Assembly (NCBI GenBank): GCA_017395635.1
Contig: JAFQOE010000031.1
Coordinates: 1 to 64,000, forward strand
Reading direction: 5' to 3'
Length of the DNA stretch: 64,000 bases
Origin: Lachnospiraceae bacterium
Lineage (GTDB): Bacteria > Bacillota > Clostridia > Lachnospirales > Lachnospiraceae
The first letter of the stretch is position 1. Every line of letters begins with the position of its first letter. This document shows positions 37,245-46,411 of this stretch, piece after piece. A model generated the notes under the pieces. The model was not told the DNA's origin, made no database searches, and saw only the letters and a list, made by a program, of their open reading frames with translations. The translations under genes and the position numbers were made by a program.

Positions 37245-39287
37245 ATGCAGACAAAATATCGTTTAGGAAGAAGTTCCTTTCGCACATTAGAAGAAGGAAT
37301 GGAAAAGGAGTGGTTAGTGACAAATGGAATTGGTGGTTTTGCGAATGGTTCTATTATAGGTGCAAATCATCGATTGTTTTCCAGTTATTTGATTGCGTCC
37401 TTTCATGCACCGGTCGACAGGAAAATAATCTGGTCAGGTACACATGAGAAGTTAATAATGGATAATCAAAAGGAAGCTGATTTGACAGCACAGGCTCATG
37501 TGGGAGAAACAAAGGACGGATACAAGTATTTAAACAATTTTGTATTAGATGTTGTTCCAAGTTATACCTATCAGGTAGATGATGTAATCGTGAAAAAAAC
37601 AATTGGTATGGCATTTGGAAAAAATGTGACAGCGGTTACTTATGAAATTGAAGCTGGAAAAACAGGTGGACAATTATATGTGACTCCACTGTTCAAATTC
37701 ACATCACCTGGAGAAGGAGCTACCAAAGAAGAACTTGCTTTTAAAATGGAAATAACAGATAAAAAGCTTACTTTAGTTCCACCGGTGGATAACAATAAAA
37801 GAATTCAGTTCCTTACTTCAGAGGGTACTTACTTTGATCGAAAGGAATTGCCGGTTTCCATGGCAACACCGAATTACTTAATTGAAGAAAATACGTATTA
37901 TCCTATCGAAAATAGAACCGGTTACAGAGGACTTGATAATCACGCAACACCATATGATGTGGTTGTTTCTTATAAACCATATGAGAAAAAGAAATTCTTC
38001 TTATTATGTGGTGCATGGGATCTAGAAGACGGAAGTCTGGAAGAATATTTGGATCAGGCAGACGGATTTGCAATCGTAGAAGAATGCAAAGAAAGAGTGT
38101 ATGGTTTAATGGACAAGATGCCGGAGGATTCTTTTGCGAGACGTTTGGCATGGAGTGCAGATCATTTTATTGTGGAGAGAGAATCTACAGGTTTAAAAAC
38201 AGTATTAGCAGGTTATCCATGGTTTATGGATTGGGGAAGAGATACCATGATTGCTTTACAGGGATTGACTCTTTGTACCGGAAGATTTCAGGATGCAAGA
38301 GAAATATTGGAGTCTTTCAGCAAATATGTAAAAGATGGAATGATTCCAAATGTATTTCCGAATAGTGCAAAGGAAGAACCAATGTATAATACCATTGATG
38401 CGTCTTTGTGGTATTTTTATTCCGCTTACAAATATATTGAATACACCAATGATTACGATTTTGTAAAAGAGAAATTGTATTCTTGTTTGAAGGACATCAT
38501 TGAGGCTTACAAAAACGGTACACATTTTTCCATTAAAATGGACGAGGATGGATTGGTTCAAGGTGGTAGCGATTTGGATCAGCTTACATGGATGGATGTA
38601 AGAGTCGGTGATTTAGTAGTGACTCCAAGACATGGAAAAGCGGTAGAAATCAATGCGCTTTGGTATAATGCTCTTAGAATTATGGAAATGTTTTCTGAGA
38701 AATTTGGTGAAGATGCATCCTATTACAACAATATGGCAGAGCAGGTGAAAAAGGTATATGCAGATACCTTCTGGAATGAAGAGGAAGGTTGCCTGTATGA
38801 TGTGGTAACAAAAGACCAAAAAGACGGCGCTGTTCGTCCGAATCAGATTTGGGTGGTTTCTTTACCATTCTCATTGTTAAGTAAAGAACAGGAAAAACAA
38901 ATTGTAGATACTGTGTATGAGCAGTTGTACACTCCGTATGGAATGAGAAGTCTTTCCAATAGAGATGCAGAATACAAAAAAGAATACATTGGCAAGTTGT
39001 TAAACAGAGATTTGGCATATCATATGGGAACTTCGTGGGGCTTTATTTCCGGTGGTTTTATTACAGCGTATTGTAAGGTGAATGACTACAGCAAGGATGC
39101 AATCGAAAGAGCTGAAGAGATGTGTCGTTGCTTTGAAGACCATATGCAGGATGGATGTTTGAATGGTATTGCAGAAATCTTTGATGGTGATTTTGCATGT
39201 ACATCCAGAGGATGCTTTAACCAGGCATGGAGCATTGGTGAAGTGTTAAGAGCTTATATGGAAGATGTACTTCCTCATAAGGAATAA
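37245..39287 (+). CDS. glycogen debranching enzyme (amylo-alpha-1,6-glucosidase)
   Basis: A 680-residue enzyme of the bacterial/archaeal GDE family with an N-terminal domain (EWLVTNGIGGFANGS) and a C-terminal (alpha/alpha)6-type domain carrying WFMDWGRDTMIAL, IPNVFPN and TSWGFISGG. It has no signal peptide, so it acts inside the cell, hydrolysing alpha-1,6 branches of glycogen or of imported limit dextrins. It thus complements the secreted pullulanase. ATG 37245 is preferred to 37227, since AGGAG at 37233-37237 lies between them. A strong terminator follows. Confidence 0.9.
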   Translation: MQTKYRLGRSSFRTLEEGMEKEWLVTNGIGGFANGSIIGANHRLFSSYLIASFHAPVDRKIIWSGTHEKLIMDNQKEADLTAQAHVGETKDGYKYLNNFVLDVVPSYTYQVDDVIVKKTIGMAFGKNVTAVTYEIEAGKTGGQLYVTPLFKFTSPGEGATKEELAFKMEITDKKLTLVPPVDNNKRIQFLTSEGTYFDRKELPVSMATPNYLIEENTYYPIENRTGYRGLDNHATPYDVVVSYKPYEKKKFFLLCGAWDLEDGSLEEYLDQADGFAIVEECKERVYGLMDKMPEDSFARRLAWSADHFIVERESTGLKTVLAGYPWFMDWGRDTMIALQGLTLCTGRFQDAREILESFSKYVKDGMIPNVFPNSAKEEPMYNTIDASLWYFYSAYKYIEYTNDYDFVKEKLYSCLKDIIEAYKNGTHFSIKMDEDGLVQGGSDLDQLTWMDVRVGDLVVTPRHGKAVEINALWYNALRIMEMFSEKFGEDASYYNNMAEQVKKVYADTFWNEEEGCLYDVVTKDQKDGAVRPNQIWVVSLPFSLLSKEQEKQIVDTVYEQLYTPYGMRSLSNRDAEYKKEYIGKLLNRDLAYHMGTSWGFISGGFITAYCKVNDYSKDAIERAEEMCRCFEDHMQDGCLNGIAEIFDGDFACTSRGCFNQAWSIGEVLRAYMEDVLPHKE

Positions 39288-39357
39288 TTTCAAGAAGCTC
39301 TATCTAAAATAAATGCAGATATAGGTTTTCTGCTGTTCTGATTTTAAAAAACAACAC

Positions 39358-39408
39358 AAAAAGTCGTTTCTATGATATTATTAACATATCATGGAAACGA
39401 CTTTTTTT
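39358..39408 (+). terminator. strong rho-independent terminator
   Basis: A stem of about 21 bp (AAAAAGTCGTTTCTATGATAT with its near-perfect complement) and a run of seven T end the debranching-enzyme transcript. Confidence 0.9.
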
Positions 39409-39446
39409 GCCTACAAATGAGGCTGTTACGAAGGAGGAAAAGTTAA

Positions 39447-39602
39447 ATGAAACGAACAATAGTAGCGAGTATTCTATTAGCAATCAGTTTGATGACTACC
39501 GGTTGTATTTGGTATGCCGGTAGAGGCAATTACATAAATGAAGAAGAAATGTATGAGGATGAAAGCCATGACAATGTATCAAATGATAAAAAAATACTTT
39601 AG
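39447..39602 (+). CDS. small lipoprotein-like peptide overlapping the next gene
   Basis: A 51-residue frame with an excellent ribosome site (AAGGAGG) and a signal-like N-terminus ending LMTTGC (Cys20). This is close to a lipobox but has Thr at position -3. The remainder is acidic. Its last 65 bases overlap the beginning of the DUF4874 gene in another frame. Either it is a true small lipoprotein translationally coupled to the large gene, or it serves as a leader frame that brings ribosomes to the large gene, whose own start lacks a clear site. Confidence 0.5.
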   Translation: MKRTIVASILLAISLMTTGCIWYAGRGNYINEEEMYEDESHDNVSNDKKIL

Positions 39603-41661
39603 CATATCTTGTGTGGTTGTGATATTTGGAGCTCTTATACCGTTAGCCAATACGCAGGCTGAGGAAACAAATTCATATTTTCAAGAATCATTAGAGGAGC
39701 TGGATAATCCGGAAAGAGGATTTTATGAGCCAGTTGGTTATGAGATGAAAGTAAGCGGTAATAAAATTCTTAACTTGAAGTATAACTTGATTCATTTGAG
39801 AGTTGGAATCGGTGCTTTTTCGAAAGCGGTAAATGGTAGCGAAGATTTACCGTTTACGCAAGACATGTTAGACGCATTAGATGGGACGTTGAAAAATGTA
39901 AAGAAGAATGGTGGAAGTGTCATTATACGTTTTGCGTATGATGATTTTGACGGTACGAAGGATTTAGAGCCATCTATGGACATGATGTTATTGCATATCA
40001 CTCAGTTGAAAAGTGTTTTTGAACAAAACAAAGACGTCATAGCCTACGTAGAATTAGGTTTCTTTGGACCATGGGGCGAGATGCATTCCAGTGAAATTTG
40101 TACAACGGATAATGTGTCAATCGTATTAGATGCTATGTTAGAAGCTGTACCGGAAGATATTACCATTGGTGTTCGTACACCAAGATACTATGCCAAATGG
40201 GCAAATCTAGAAAGAAAAGAGCTGCATTTGGATATAACCCAGAAAGGAACTGACGCATATCGGGTTGGTTTATATAATGATGGCTATTTAGGATCGGAGA
40301 CGGATTTGGGTACTTTTTCTAATCGTGAGATTGAAACAGCATGGCTTTCCAATCAGGCACGTCACACTTTTTACGGTGGTGAGGTGGTTGCCAATCGGGC
40401 AGAAGGGGAACCGCTTAATACCGTAGCCTATATGTCTCAGGAAGCATTTAAAACCCATACAACGTATTTGAACCTTTATTGGAATAATACCGTAATAGAT
40501 AGTTGGAAAAAAGAAATCTATCAAGGAGAAGATGCTAGATATCAGGGGCAAAGTGGGTATACCTATGTTGCAAATCATTTGGGATATCGTTATGTATTGA
40601 GACAATGCCAGATGGATTCGCAGGTGCGTCAGGGACAAAGCTTCAATCTTGATATGAACATAGAAAATGTCGGTTTTGCTAATTTGATCAATGGTAAAAA
40701 GGTCTCTGTTTTGTTGGAAGGAGTAAATAATACGTATGAGATTGTAACTGACATAGATCCTAGAACATGGAATTCAAAAGAGCTTACGAATGTCAAGAAA
40801 CAAATTATGTTGCCGGACAATATTGCGACTGGGGAATATAAAGTTTATTTTAGAATATCTAAGTATGGAGATTATACATCGGATAATAATTATCAGTGTA
40901 TTCAGTTTGCCAATGACGGAATCTGGAAGGAAACAATTGGAGCAAATGAGCTTGGCAGCATTTGTGTGTTAGAACGACAAGAGTCAGGGGTGGCACCGGA
41001 AGAGTCGGAAACAAAACCGGAACAACCGGGACAAACGCTGGAAGAACCGGAGACAAAACCAGAAAAACCAGGTGAAACACCTGGCATATCAGGAGATGGG
41101 GAAACAGAATTAAAGGAGGATATCTCTCCTGGTTTATTAGTAAAAGGAATTACTATTAAAGGAATTAGTAAAAAGATTGCCTCAGGCAAAAGGATACAAC
41201 TTAAAGCAACGGTTTTACCGTATGATGCTACAAATCAAACTTTGAAATGGACAAGTAGTAATAAGAAGTATGCGACAGTAAGTCGGGATGGGCTTGTAAA
41301 AATAAAAAAAGCAGGAGCCGGACATAGTGTTACGATAAAGGCTATGGCAACAGATGGAAGCAAAATAACCGCACGATACAAGATAAAAATCATGAAAAAA
41401 GCTGTAAAGAAGCTGACGGTTAAGGTTTCTAAAAAGGAAGTGAAAGCGGGAAAAACAATCAAGATAAAAGCAACGGTTTCACCTACTCGGAATGTAAATA
41501 GTAAGCTTAAATATATAAGTAGTAACACTTGCTATGCAACAGTTAATCAAAAAGGTATTATTAGAACAAAGAAAGCAGGCAAAGGAAAAACGGTTAAGAT
41601 TCAGGTTATGACCACAGATGGAAGTAATTTAAAAAAGACTATAAAAATAAAAATCAAGTAA
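39538..41661 (+). CDS. secreted DUF4874/DUF4832 protein with C-terminal Big_2 domains
   Basis: A 707-residue exported protein. A signal peptide (to about residue 41, ANTQA) is followed by a DUF4874-type TIM-barrel-like domain (LDNPERGFYEP, then GFFGPWGEMHS, about 50-220) and DUF4832 (about 230-470). An acidic P/E/T-rich linker comes next, then two bacterial Ig-like Big_2 domains (about 540-705). Family members are suspected glycoside hydrolases or glycan binders; the conserved Glu in GPWGE is a candidate catalytic residue. The start is uncertain: ATG 39538, 39553, 39559, 39568 and 39574 are all in frame, and GAGG at 39555-39558 would favour 39568. No sorting motif is seen. Confidence 0.78.
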   Translation: MKKKCMRMKAMTMYQMIKKYFSISCVVVIFGALIPLANTQAEETNSYFQESLEELDNPERGFYEPVGYEMKVSGNKILNLKYNLIHLRVGIGAFSKAVNGSEDLPFTQDMLDALDGTLKNVKKNGGSVIIRFAYDDFDGTKDLEPSMDMMLLHITQLKSVFEQNKDVIAYVELGFFGPWGEMHSSEICTTDNVSIVLDAMLEAVPEDITIGVRTPRYYAKWANLERKELHLDITQKGTDAYRVGLYNDGYLGSETDLGTFSNREIETAWLSNQARHTFYGGEVVANRAEGEPLNTVAYMSQEAFKTHTTYLNLYWNNTVIDSWKKEIYQGEDARYQGQSGYTYVANHLGYRYVLRQCQMDSQVRQGQSFNLDMNIENVGFANLINGKKVSVLLEGVNNTYEIVTDIDPRTWNSKELTNVKKQIMLPDNIATGEYKVYFRISKYGDYTSDNNYQCIQFANDGIWKETIGANELGSICVLERQESGVAPEESETKPEQPGQTLEEPETKPEKPGETPGISGDGETELKEDISPGLLVKGITIKGISKKIASGKRIQLKATVLPYDATNQTLKWTSSNKKYATVSRDGLVKIKKAGAGHSVTIKAMATDGSKITARYKIKIMKKAVKKLTVKVSKKEVKAGKTIKIKATVSPTRNVNSKLKYISSNTCYATVNQKGIIRTKKAGKGKTVKIQVMTTDGSNLKKTIKIKIK

Positions 41662-41685
41662 AATTATGATAGAAGGGAATGTATT

Positions 41686-42219
41686 ATGGAGAGAGTAATG
41701 ACGGTTAATCAAACTGAATATAGAATTGTACAACTGTTGGGGCGTGGAAAAGGAGGATACTCTTATCTGGTTGAAAGAGAAGGACAGTTTTATGTGCTGA
41801 AACAGATTCACCATGAGCCATGTGAATACTATTCTTTCGGTAATAAAATTGAATCAGAAAGAAATGATTATCAAAGATTGTTGCAGACAGGAATTAGATT
41901 ACCTAAAATGCTGGATATTGATATTTCCAACGAGAGAATTCTCAAGGAATATATTGAAGGTCCTACAATTTACGACATGGTTAAAAGCGATACTATGGAA
42001 GAAATATATCTGGAGCAAGTGCGGGAAATGGCAAAAATTGCCCATTCTGCAGGATTGAATATTGACTATTTCCCGACCAACTTTGTGGTTCAGAATGGGC
42101 TCATTTATTATATTGATTATGAATGTAATGCTTATATGGATGAATGGAACTTTGAAAACTGGGGCATCAAGTATTGGTCTAAGACACAGGACTTTATTGA
42201 CTATGTGGAAAGCCATTAG
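41686..42219 (+). CDS. small protein-kinase-like protein (Bud32/LPS-kinase type)
   Basis: A 177-residue protein reduced to a kinase core: glycine loop LGRGKGGYSYLVE, VLK lysine (about residue 45), then LNIDYFPTNFVV and YYIDYE, which stand for the catalytic loop and metal-binding DFG region in the small atypical kinases. The HRD-type His is replaced. It may phosphorylate a protein or a small molecule. It starts 24 bases after the DUF4874 gene with a proper ribosome site (AGAAGGGA), so they may share a transcript. Confidence 0.7.
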   Translation: MERVMTVNQTEYRIVQLLGRGKGGYSYLVEREGQFYVLKQIHHEPCEYYSFGNKIESERNDYQRLLQTGIRLPKMLDIDISNERILKEYIEGPTIYDMVKSDTMEEIYLEQVREMAKIAHSAGLNIDYFPTNFVVQNGLIYYIDYECNAYMDEWNFENWGIKYWSKTQDFIDYVESH

Positions 42220-42282
42220 ATTCTTTGACCATATATTATGATGGTGAGATGAATAAGCAAAATAATGAGTGTCATAAGAATA

Positions 42283-43620
42283 CTACAAGCAGTTCATCCA
42301 CCTCTTTTTGCGAAATATGATTAAGGATATGCCGAATCGTATACACTCTTCTAAGGAAAGAAGAAAATACACATAATAGATTGGCAGTTCCAATACAAAT
42401 GCGGACAGTAATCCCAAAGGAACACCGAAGCACCATGTACCGATTATGTCAATGAACATAACATATTTGGTCTTTCCACCACTTCGGATGATACCACCAC
42501 CGAGTATCATGTTGAGAACTTTGAATGGTGCGACCATGGCATATGCAAGCAAAATCTGTTTTGTCAATTGTTTGACGATTTCATCTACCTGATAAATTTC
42601 CACATATATAGAACTGGTTAAAATGATAACAACAGACAGCATGACAGATCCAATTACACCATAAAGGATGAGTTTTTTTGATGCTACATAAGCGTCTACA
42701 TATTCGGAATTTCCTAGCTTTTTGCCGACTATGATACTTGCTGCCTGAGCCAGACCACAAAGTGCACCAATCATTAGTCCCTGTATGGGGTTGATTAATG
42801 TGATGGCGGCACTGGAATTGGTTCCCATATGTCCGTAGATTGCGGCGTATACATTTTCTCCCAGACTCCAGGCAACTTCGCATACAAGAATAGGAAGTAG
42901 CATAGCAAAATATTGCTTCCAGTTGAATTGTGTATTGGTTGTTTTGGGTTTTAGTGATTTTGCTAAAATAGAATTCTTTTTAGGCATCATTAATATCATT
43001 AAAATAAAATTAATATATTGCGAAATAACGGTTGCAATCGCTGCTCCTTTAACGCCCATTGGAGCAAATCCTAATTTTCCGAAGATAAACACATAGTTTA
43101 GTACTGTGTTTGATATAGCAGATAGGATACTTGCGTATAAAGGGAGCTTTGGGTTTTCTGTGCAACGTAGTAAGGTTGATAGTAACGTTGCTCCAGCCAA
43201 TGGGATAAATGTTCCTGTGATTAATATAAGATATGCTGCTGCTGCTTGTTTGGTTGCAAAATCCTTTGTATATACGCCCATAATCTGCTCGGGAAATAAC
43301 GTACAAAGAATTGAAAAAATGCCTACGATAATAGCACAAAGAAACAAATTGGTGTAGAAGCTTTGTTTTACTTTTGCCGTATTTTTTTGACCTAGGTATT
43401 GTGAAATCATAATTCCGGCAACAGCACCGATGGCAGAAATTATTACGGAGAAAATGGATACAAACTTACCTGCAAATCCAACACCAGCGATATTGGCGCT
43501 ACCTAGTTGGCCAATCATAATTTGATCAATTATACTAAAAGAAGACTGGAGCATAGATTGCAAAGCTACGGGGATTGCAAGATTACATACGGTTTTGAAA
43601 AAGTTGTCATTCTTATACAT
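42283..43620 (-). CDS. MATE-family efflux transporter
   Basis: A 445-residue, twelve-helix membrane protein of the MATE family with two similar halves (FSIIDQIMIGQLG near the start, QGLMIGALCGLAQAASIIVG in the middle). It exports cationic drugs or metabolites, driven by Na+ or H+. Ribosome site AGGAGGG. It is convergent with the kinase-like gene and is followed, about 170 bases upstream on the same strand, by the terminator of the LacI gene, so it has its own promoter. Confidence 0.9.
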   Translation of the reverse strand: MYKNDNFFKTVCNLAIPVALQSMLQSSFSIIDQIMIGQLGSANIAGVGFAGKFVSIFSVIISAIGAVAGIMISQYLGQKNTAKVKQSFYTNLFLCAIIVGIFSILCTLFPEQIMGVYTKDFATKQAAAAYLILITGTFIPLAGATLLSTLLRCTENPKLPLYASILSAISNTVLNYVFIFGKLGFAPMGVKGAAIATVISQYINFILMILMMPKKNSILAKSLKPKTTNTQFNWKQYFAMLLPILVCEVAWSLGENVYAAIYGHMGTNSSAAITLINPIQGLMIGALCGLAQAASIIVGKKLGNSEYVDAYVASKKLILYGVIGSVMLSVVIILTSSIYVEIYQVDEIVKQLTKQILLAYAMVAPFKVLNMILGGGIIRSGGKTKYVMFIDIIGTWCFGVPLGLLSAFVLELPIYYVYFLLSLEECIRFGISLIIFRKKRWMNCL

Positions 43621-43740
43621 ATAAAACCCTCCTAAGTTTCAATAAGATTTTGGAATCTTTTTTGCATATGTATTTCCTACTATGTTTTCATTTTACTTTC
43701 CGTTTTCTTGCATTTCAAAGGTTAAGTATGTAACCCGATA

Positions 43741-43787
43741 CAAAATAAAGAAGCTATATTTATGCACAATCCATAAATATAGCTTCT
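43741..43787 (-). terminator. terminator of the LacI-type gene
   Basis: A perfect 16-bp stem (AGAAGCTATATTTATG and its complement) with a 7-base loop starts 2 bases after the stop codon and is followed on the - strand by TTTATTTTG. Confidence 0.85.
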
Positions 43788-43789
43788 TG

Positions 43790-44800
43790 TTATTTTGGCT
43801 TTTTTGATGTACTGTTTCGTATTACCAATGAAACCGGAAGTTTGATTTCTGTTTCAATATCCTTATTTTCTTTCAGTTCCTGCAATCTTTGAATGGCGAG
43901 TTTGGCACGCAAAGCTCCATTTTGTTTTACAGTTGTTAGTGTAGGACAGAATAGCTGACACATAGAAATGTCATCAAATCCGGCAACGGAAATAGCATCA
44001 GGAACAGCTATTCCTTGTTGGTTCAAAAAGCATATCATATCGATAGCATAATAGTCAGAAACAGCGAAAATTGCAGATGATTTTTTGATTAAATTAAGAT
44101 TTTCTCTATAAAATTTCCAACGTGGTTCCTTCTGCATAGGGATAAGCAAAAAGTCGACGCATTCAGACGCAAAACCATCATAAAATCCTTGGATTCTATC
44201 TTGATCCACACCTATTTTATTGTCAGAAATACAAAGACATCTTTTGTGTCCCAGTTCTTTAAAATGGTTTCCTACTTGATAACCACCATCATAATTATCT
44301 ATCGTAATATTCAAAATACGTTCCGGTTTCTCGCAAATGCCGTCATATATTGCAAAAGGTATTTTCATATGACTTCTTAAATACATATAATCCTGTGTGC
44401 AAAAGCCGATTACAACAATTCCGTCCATATTCCACATGGAAGAAAATTGAATAATTTCTTCGGCACATTTTGCCTTTTTAATCATCATAAACTGACCGTT
44501 TTTTTCTATTTCTGTAGATAGATGATTAAGGGAGGATGAAATGAAAAAATCATCGAGTGTATGCCCCTCGTATTTTTCGTGGTCATTTACAAAAACACCT
44601 ATTATCTTAGATGAATTTTGAGCTAATAGAATGTCTGCCATGTTTGGAAGATATTCACGTTTTTCAAGTAATTCTGTTACCCGCTTTACTGTTTCGTCAG
44701 AAATCTTTCTTGTTTTTCCGTGAATGACATTTGAAACGGTTGCCGTGCTTAATCCTAATTCTTCGGCAATATCGCAAATTCTTACCCGTTGTTTTTCCAT
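43790..44800 (-). CDS. LacI-family transcriptional regulator
   Basis: A 336-residue repressor-type protein: an N-terminal LacI helix-turn-helix (ICDIAEELGLSTATVSNVIHG, hinge to about residue 60) followed by a periplasmic-binding-like sensor domain (IIGVFVNDHEKY, VAGFDDISMCQ, LTTVKQNG). Its ligand is probably a sugar. It stands alone between the MATE gene and the c-di-AMP operon with its own promoter and terminator, so its regulated genes may lie elsewhere; the pullulanase region is one candidate. Confidence 0.9.
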   Translation of the reverse strand: MEKQRVRICDIAEELGLSTATVSNVIHGKTRKISDETVKRVTELLEKREYLPNMADILLAQNSSKIIGVFVNDHEKYEGHTLDDFFISSSLNHLSTEIEKNGQFMMIKKAKCAEEIIQFSSMWNMDGIVVIGFCTQDYMYLRSHMKIPFAIYDGICEKPERILNITIDNYDGGYQVGNHFKELGHKRCLCISDNKIGVDQDRIQGFYDGFASECVDFLLIPMQKEPRWKFYRENLNLIKKSSAIFAVSDYYAIDMICFLNQQGIAVPDAISVAGFDDISMCQLFCPTLTTVKQNGALRAKLAIQRLQELKENKDIETEIKLPVSLVIRNSTSKKPK

Positions 44801-44848
44801 AATCGATGCTCCTCTGAATGTTGTGGTAGTGTTTTGTGAGTTTTTATC

Positions 44849-44877
44849 ATTCTATACAATCAACGTATTTAGGTCAA
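44849..44877 (-). promoter_or_regulatory. promoter of the LacI-type gene
   Basis: Read on the - strand: TTGACC (44877-44872), 17 bases, TAGAAT (44854-44849), about 48 bases before the start codon. Confidence 0.6.
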
Positions 44878-44957
44878 GGGTGATGTTGTATTGACAAAAA
44901 ACTATAAGATGAAGGTTGTATTAAAGTCCTTTTTTTATGGAAAATATAGCATATTTG

Positions 44958-44966
44958 TGTTATACT
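44958..44966 (+). promoter_or_regulatory. extended -10 promoter of the c-di-AMP operon
   Basis: TGTTATACT is a TGn extended -10 element (TATACT at 44961-44966), and a second TATAAT lies at 44970-44975. No good -35 box is seen, as is usual for extended -10 promoters. Confidence 0.5.
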
Positions 44967-45041
44967 AGTTATAATATTGTGTTCAGAGTGTTGAGTTACA
45001 CGATAATGGATGCGAAATTCAGCGAAAAGGAGACTGCAAAC

Positions 45042-45482
45042 GTGGTTCGTGAAGAAAATGTAAAGCTTATGAGCAGGATTGCTATTTATGAGAAACATGA
45101 TGGCAAGGCTGAGATTCCGATGAGCGGTTATTACAAGAGTGATTACGTTAGAATGAATGTTTTGAAATCGGTTGTATCGGCAACAATTGCTTTTGTTATA
45201 TTGGCGGCTTTGATAGTGATATATAATTTGGATTATATATTAATTAACCTTTTTAAAATTGATTACAAAAGTTTAGGTTTAGGGATTGTAGTATTATATG
45301 CTGTTTGTGTCTTGGTATATTGGATTGTGGCTCGAATCGTATATGCTATAAGGTATGAAAAGGCTAGGCCGAATATTATTGAATATAACCAGAATCTCAA
45401 GAAATTACAGGAAGAAAGTCAGAAAGAGATATTGAAGGCTATGAAAGGAGTGGTGATTAATGACGACTTTATTGAGTTTTAG
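45042..45482 (+). CDS. hypothetical membrane protein, first gene of the cdaA operon
   Basis: A 146-residue protein with two membrane helices (about residues 43-65 and 75-98), a basic loop and a helical cytoplasmic C-terminus (QNLKKLQEESQKEIL). GTG 45042 is taken as start because AAAAGGAG lies 9 bases ahead; the frame is open to 44937, but that part overlaps the promoter. Not recognised. It overlaps the next gene by 23 bases and so belongs to the c-di-AMP operon. Confidence 0.65.
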   Translation: MVREENVKLMSRIAIYEKHDGKAEIPMSGYYKSDYVRMNVLKSVVSATIAFVILAALIVIYNLDYILINLFKIDYKSLGLGIVVLYAVCVLVYWIVARIVYAIRYEKARPNIIEYNQNLKKLQEESQKEILKAMKGVVINDDFIEF

Positions 45483-46404
45483 GGATAATGTTAAAACATT
45501 TTTAGGTCATTATGATTTTATTGTAACTCCGATTCTGAAAGGTATATTTGCTTTTTTCTTGCTTTTGATGCTGAATAACCAGATGGGATATTTCGCAGCT
45601 CTGGATAATGTGGTGTTATTATTAGGTATAGCATGTGTGTGCGCATTTTTGCCGAGTGAAATGTTAGCTGGAATTGGATATGTAATTGTAGTATTGCATT
45701 CGATGAAAGTGTCGATTGAAGTAGGTCTTTTGGCAGTGGCATTGATATTGATATTTTATTTTGCCTATATGCGTTTTTCTCCAAAGACTGGGATCATTGC
45801 GTTGGTTATTCCGATGTGTTATACCTTACATATTGTCTATGCTATACCGATTGTGTTGGGAGTCTTGGTTGGTCCGGTTGCAATTGTTCCGGCAGTGTTT
45901 GGTGTAATATTGTATTATTATCAAACCGGATTAGTAGATGTTTCTAATATGTTGGCTACTGCAACGGAAGATGAAGCGGTACAAGGTTATCAGTATATAA
46001 TTGCGTTGTTGGTGGATAATAAGTTTATGTTATTAACAATTGTTGCATTTGCTTGTGTGATTTTGATAACGTATTTCATTTATCGTCTATCTTTTTCTAA
46101 TTCATGGATTGTAGCAATTGTTGTGGGCGGTCTTTTAAATGTTGTAATGTTTCTTGCTGGAAGTGTTACGCTTGCTGTAAAGGTAGAATTATCTTCTATA
46201 TTACTTGGGAGTTTGGTAGGGATTTTAATTGCGGTAGTGCTACAGTTTTGCAAGGGGATTGTGGATTATCAACGAACAGAAATTCTTCAGTTTGAGGATG
46301 ATGATTATTATTACTATGTGAAAGCGGTTCCGAAGTTATCGGTTTCGGGAATGAACAAAAGTGTGAAACATATTAATTCAAAAACACATAATAAGATGGA
46401 GTGA
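45460..46404 (+). CDS. polytopic membrane protein of the cdaA operon
   Basis: A 314-residue protein with about eight hydrophobic helices and a short acidic/tyrosine-rich C-terminal tail (FEDDDYYYYVKAVP). No family is recognised with confidence. The ATG has a ribosome site (AAAGGAG) inside the preceding gene, so the two are translationally coupled. Being directly upstream of the cyclase gene, it could be a regulator or partner of the membrane-bound cyclase; that is inference. Confidence 0.65.
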   Translation: MTTLLSFRDNVKTFLGHYDFIVTPILKGIFAFFLLLMLNNQMGYFAALDNVVLLLGIACVCAFLPSEMLAGIGYVIVVLHSMKVSIEVGLLAVALILIFYFAYMRFSPKTGIIALVIPMCYTLHIVYAIPIVLGVLVGPVAIVPAVFGVILYYYQTGLVDVSNMLATATEDEAVQGYQYIIALLVDNKFMLLTIVAFACVILITYFIYRLSFSNSWIVAIVVGGLLNVVMFLAGSVTLAVKVELSSILLGSLVGILIAVVLQFCKGIVDYQRTEILQFEDDDYYYYVKAVPKLSVSGMNKSVKHINSKTHNKME

Positions 46405-46411
46405 TTAAGAA

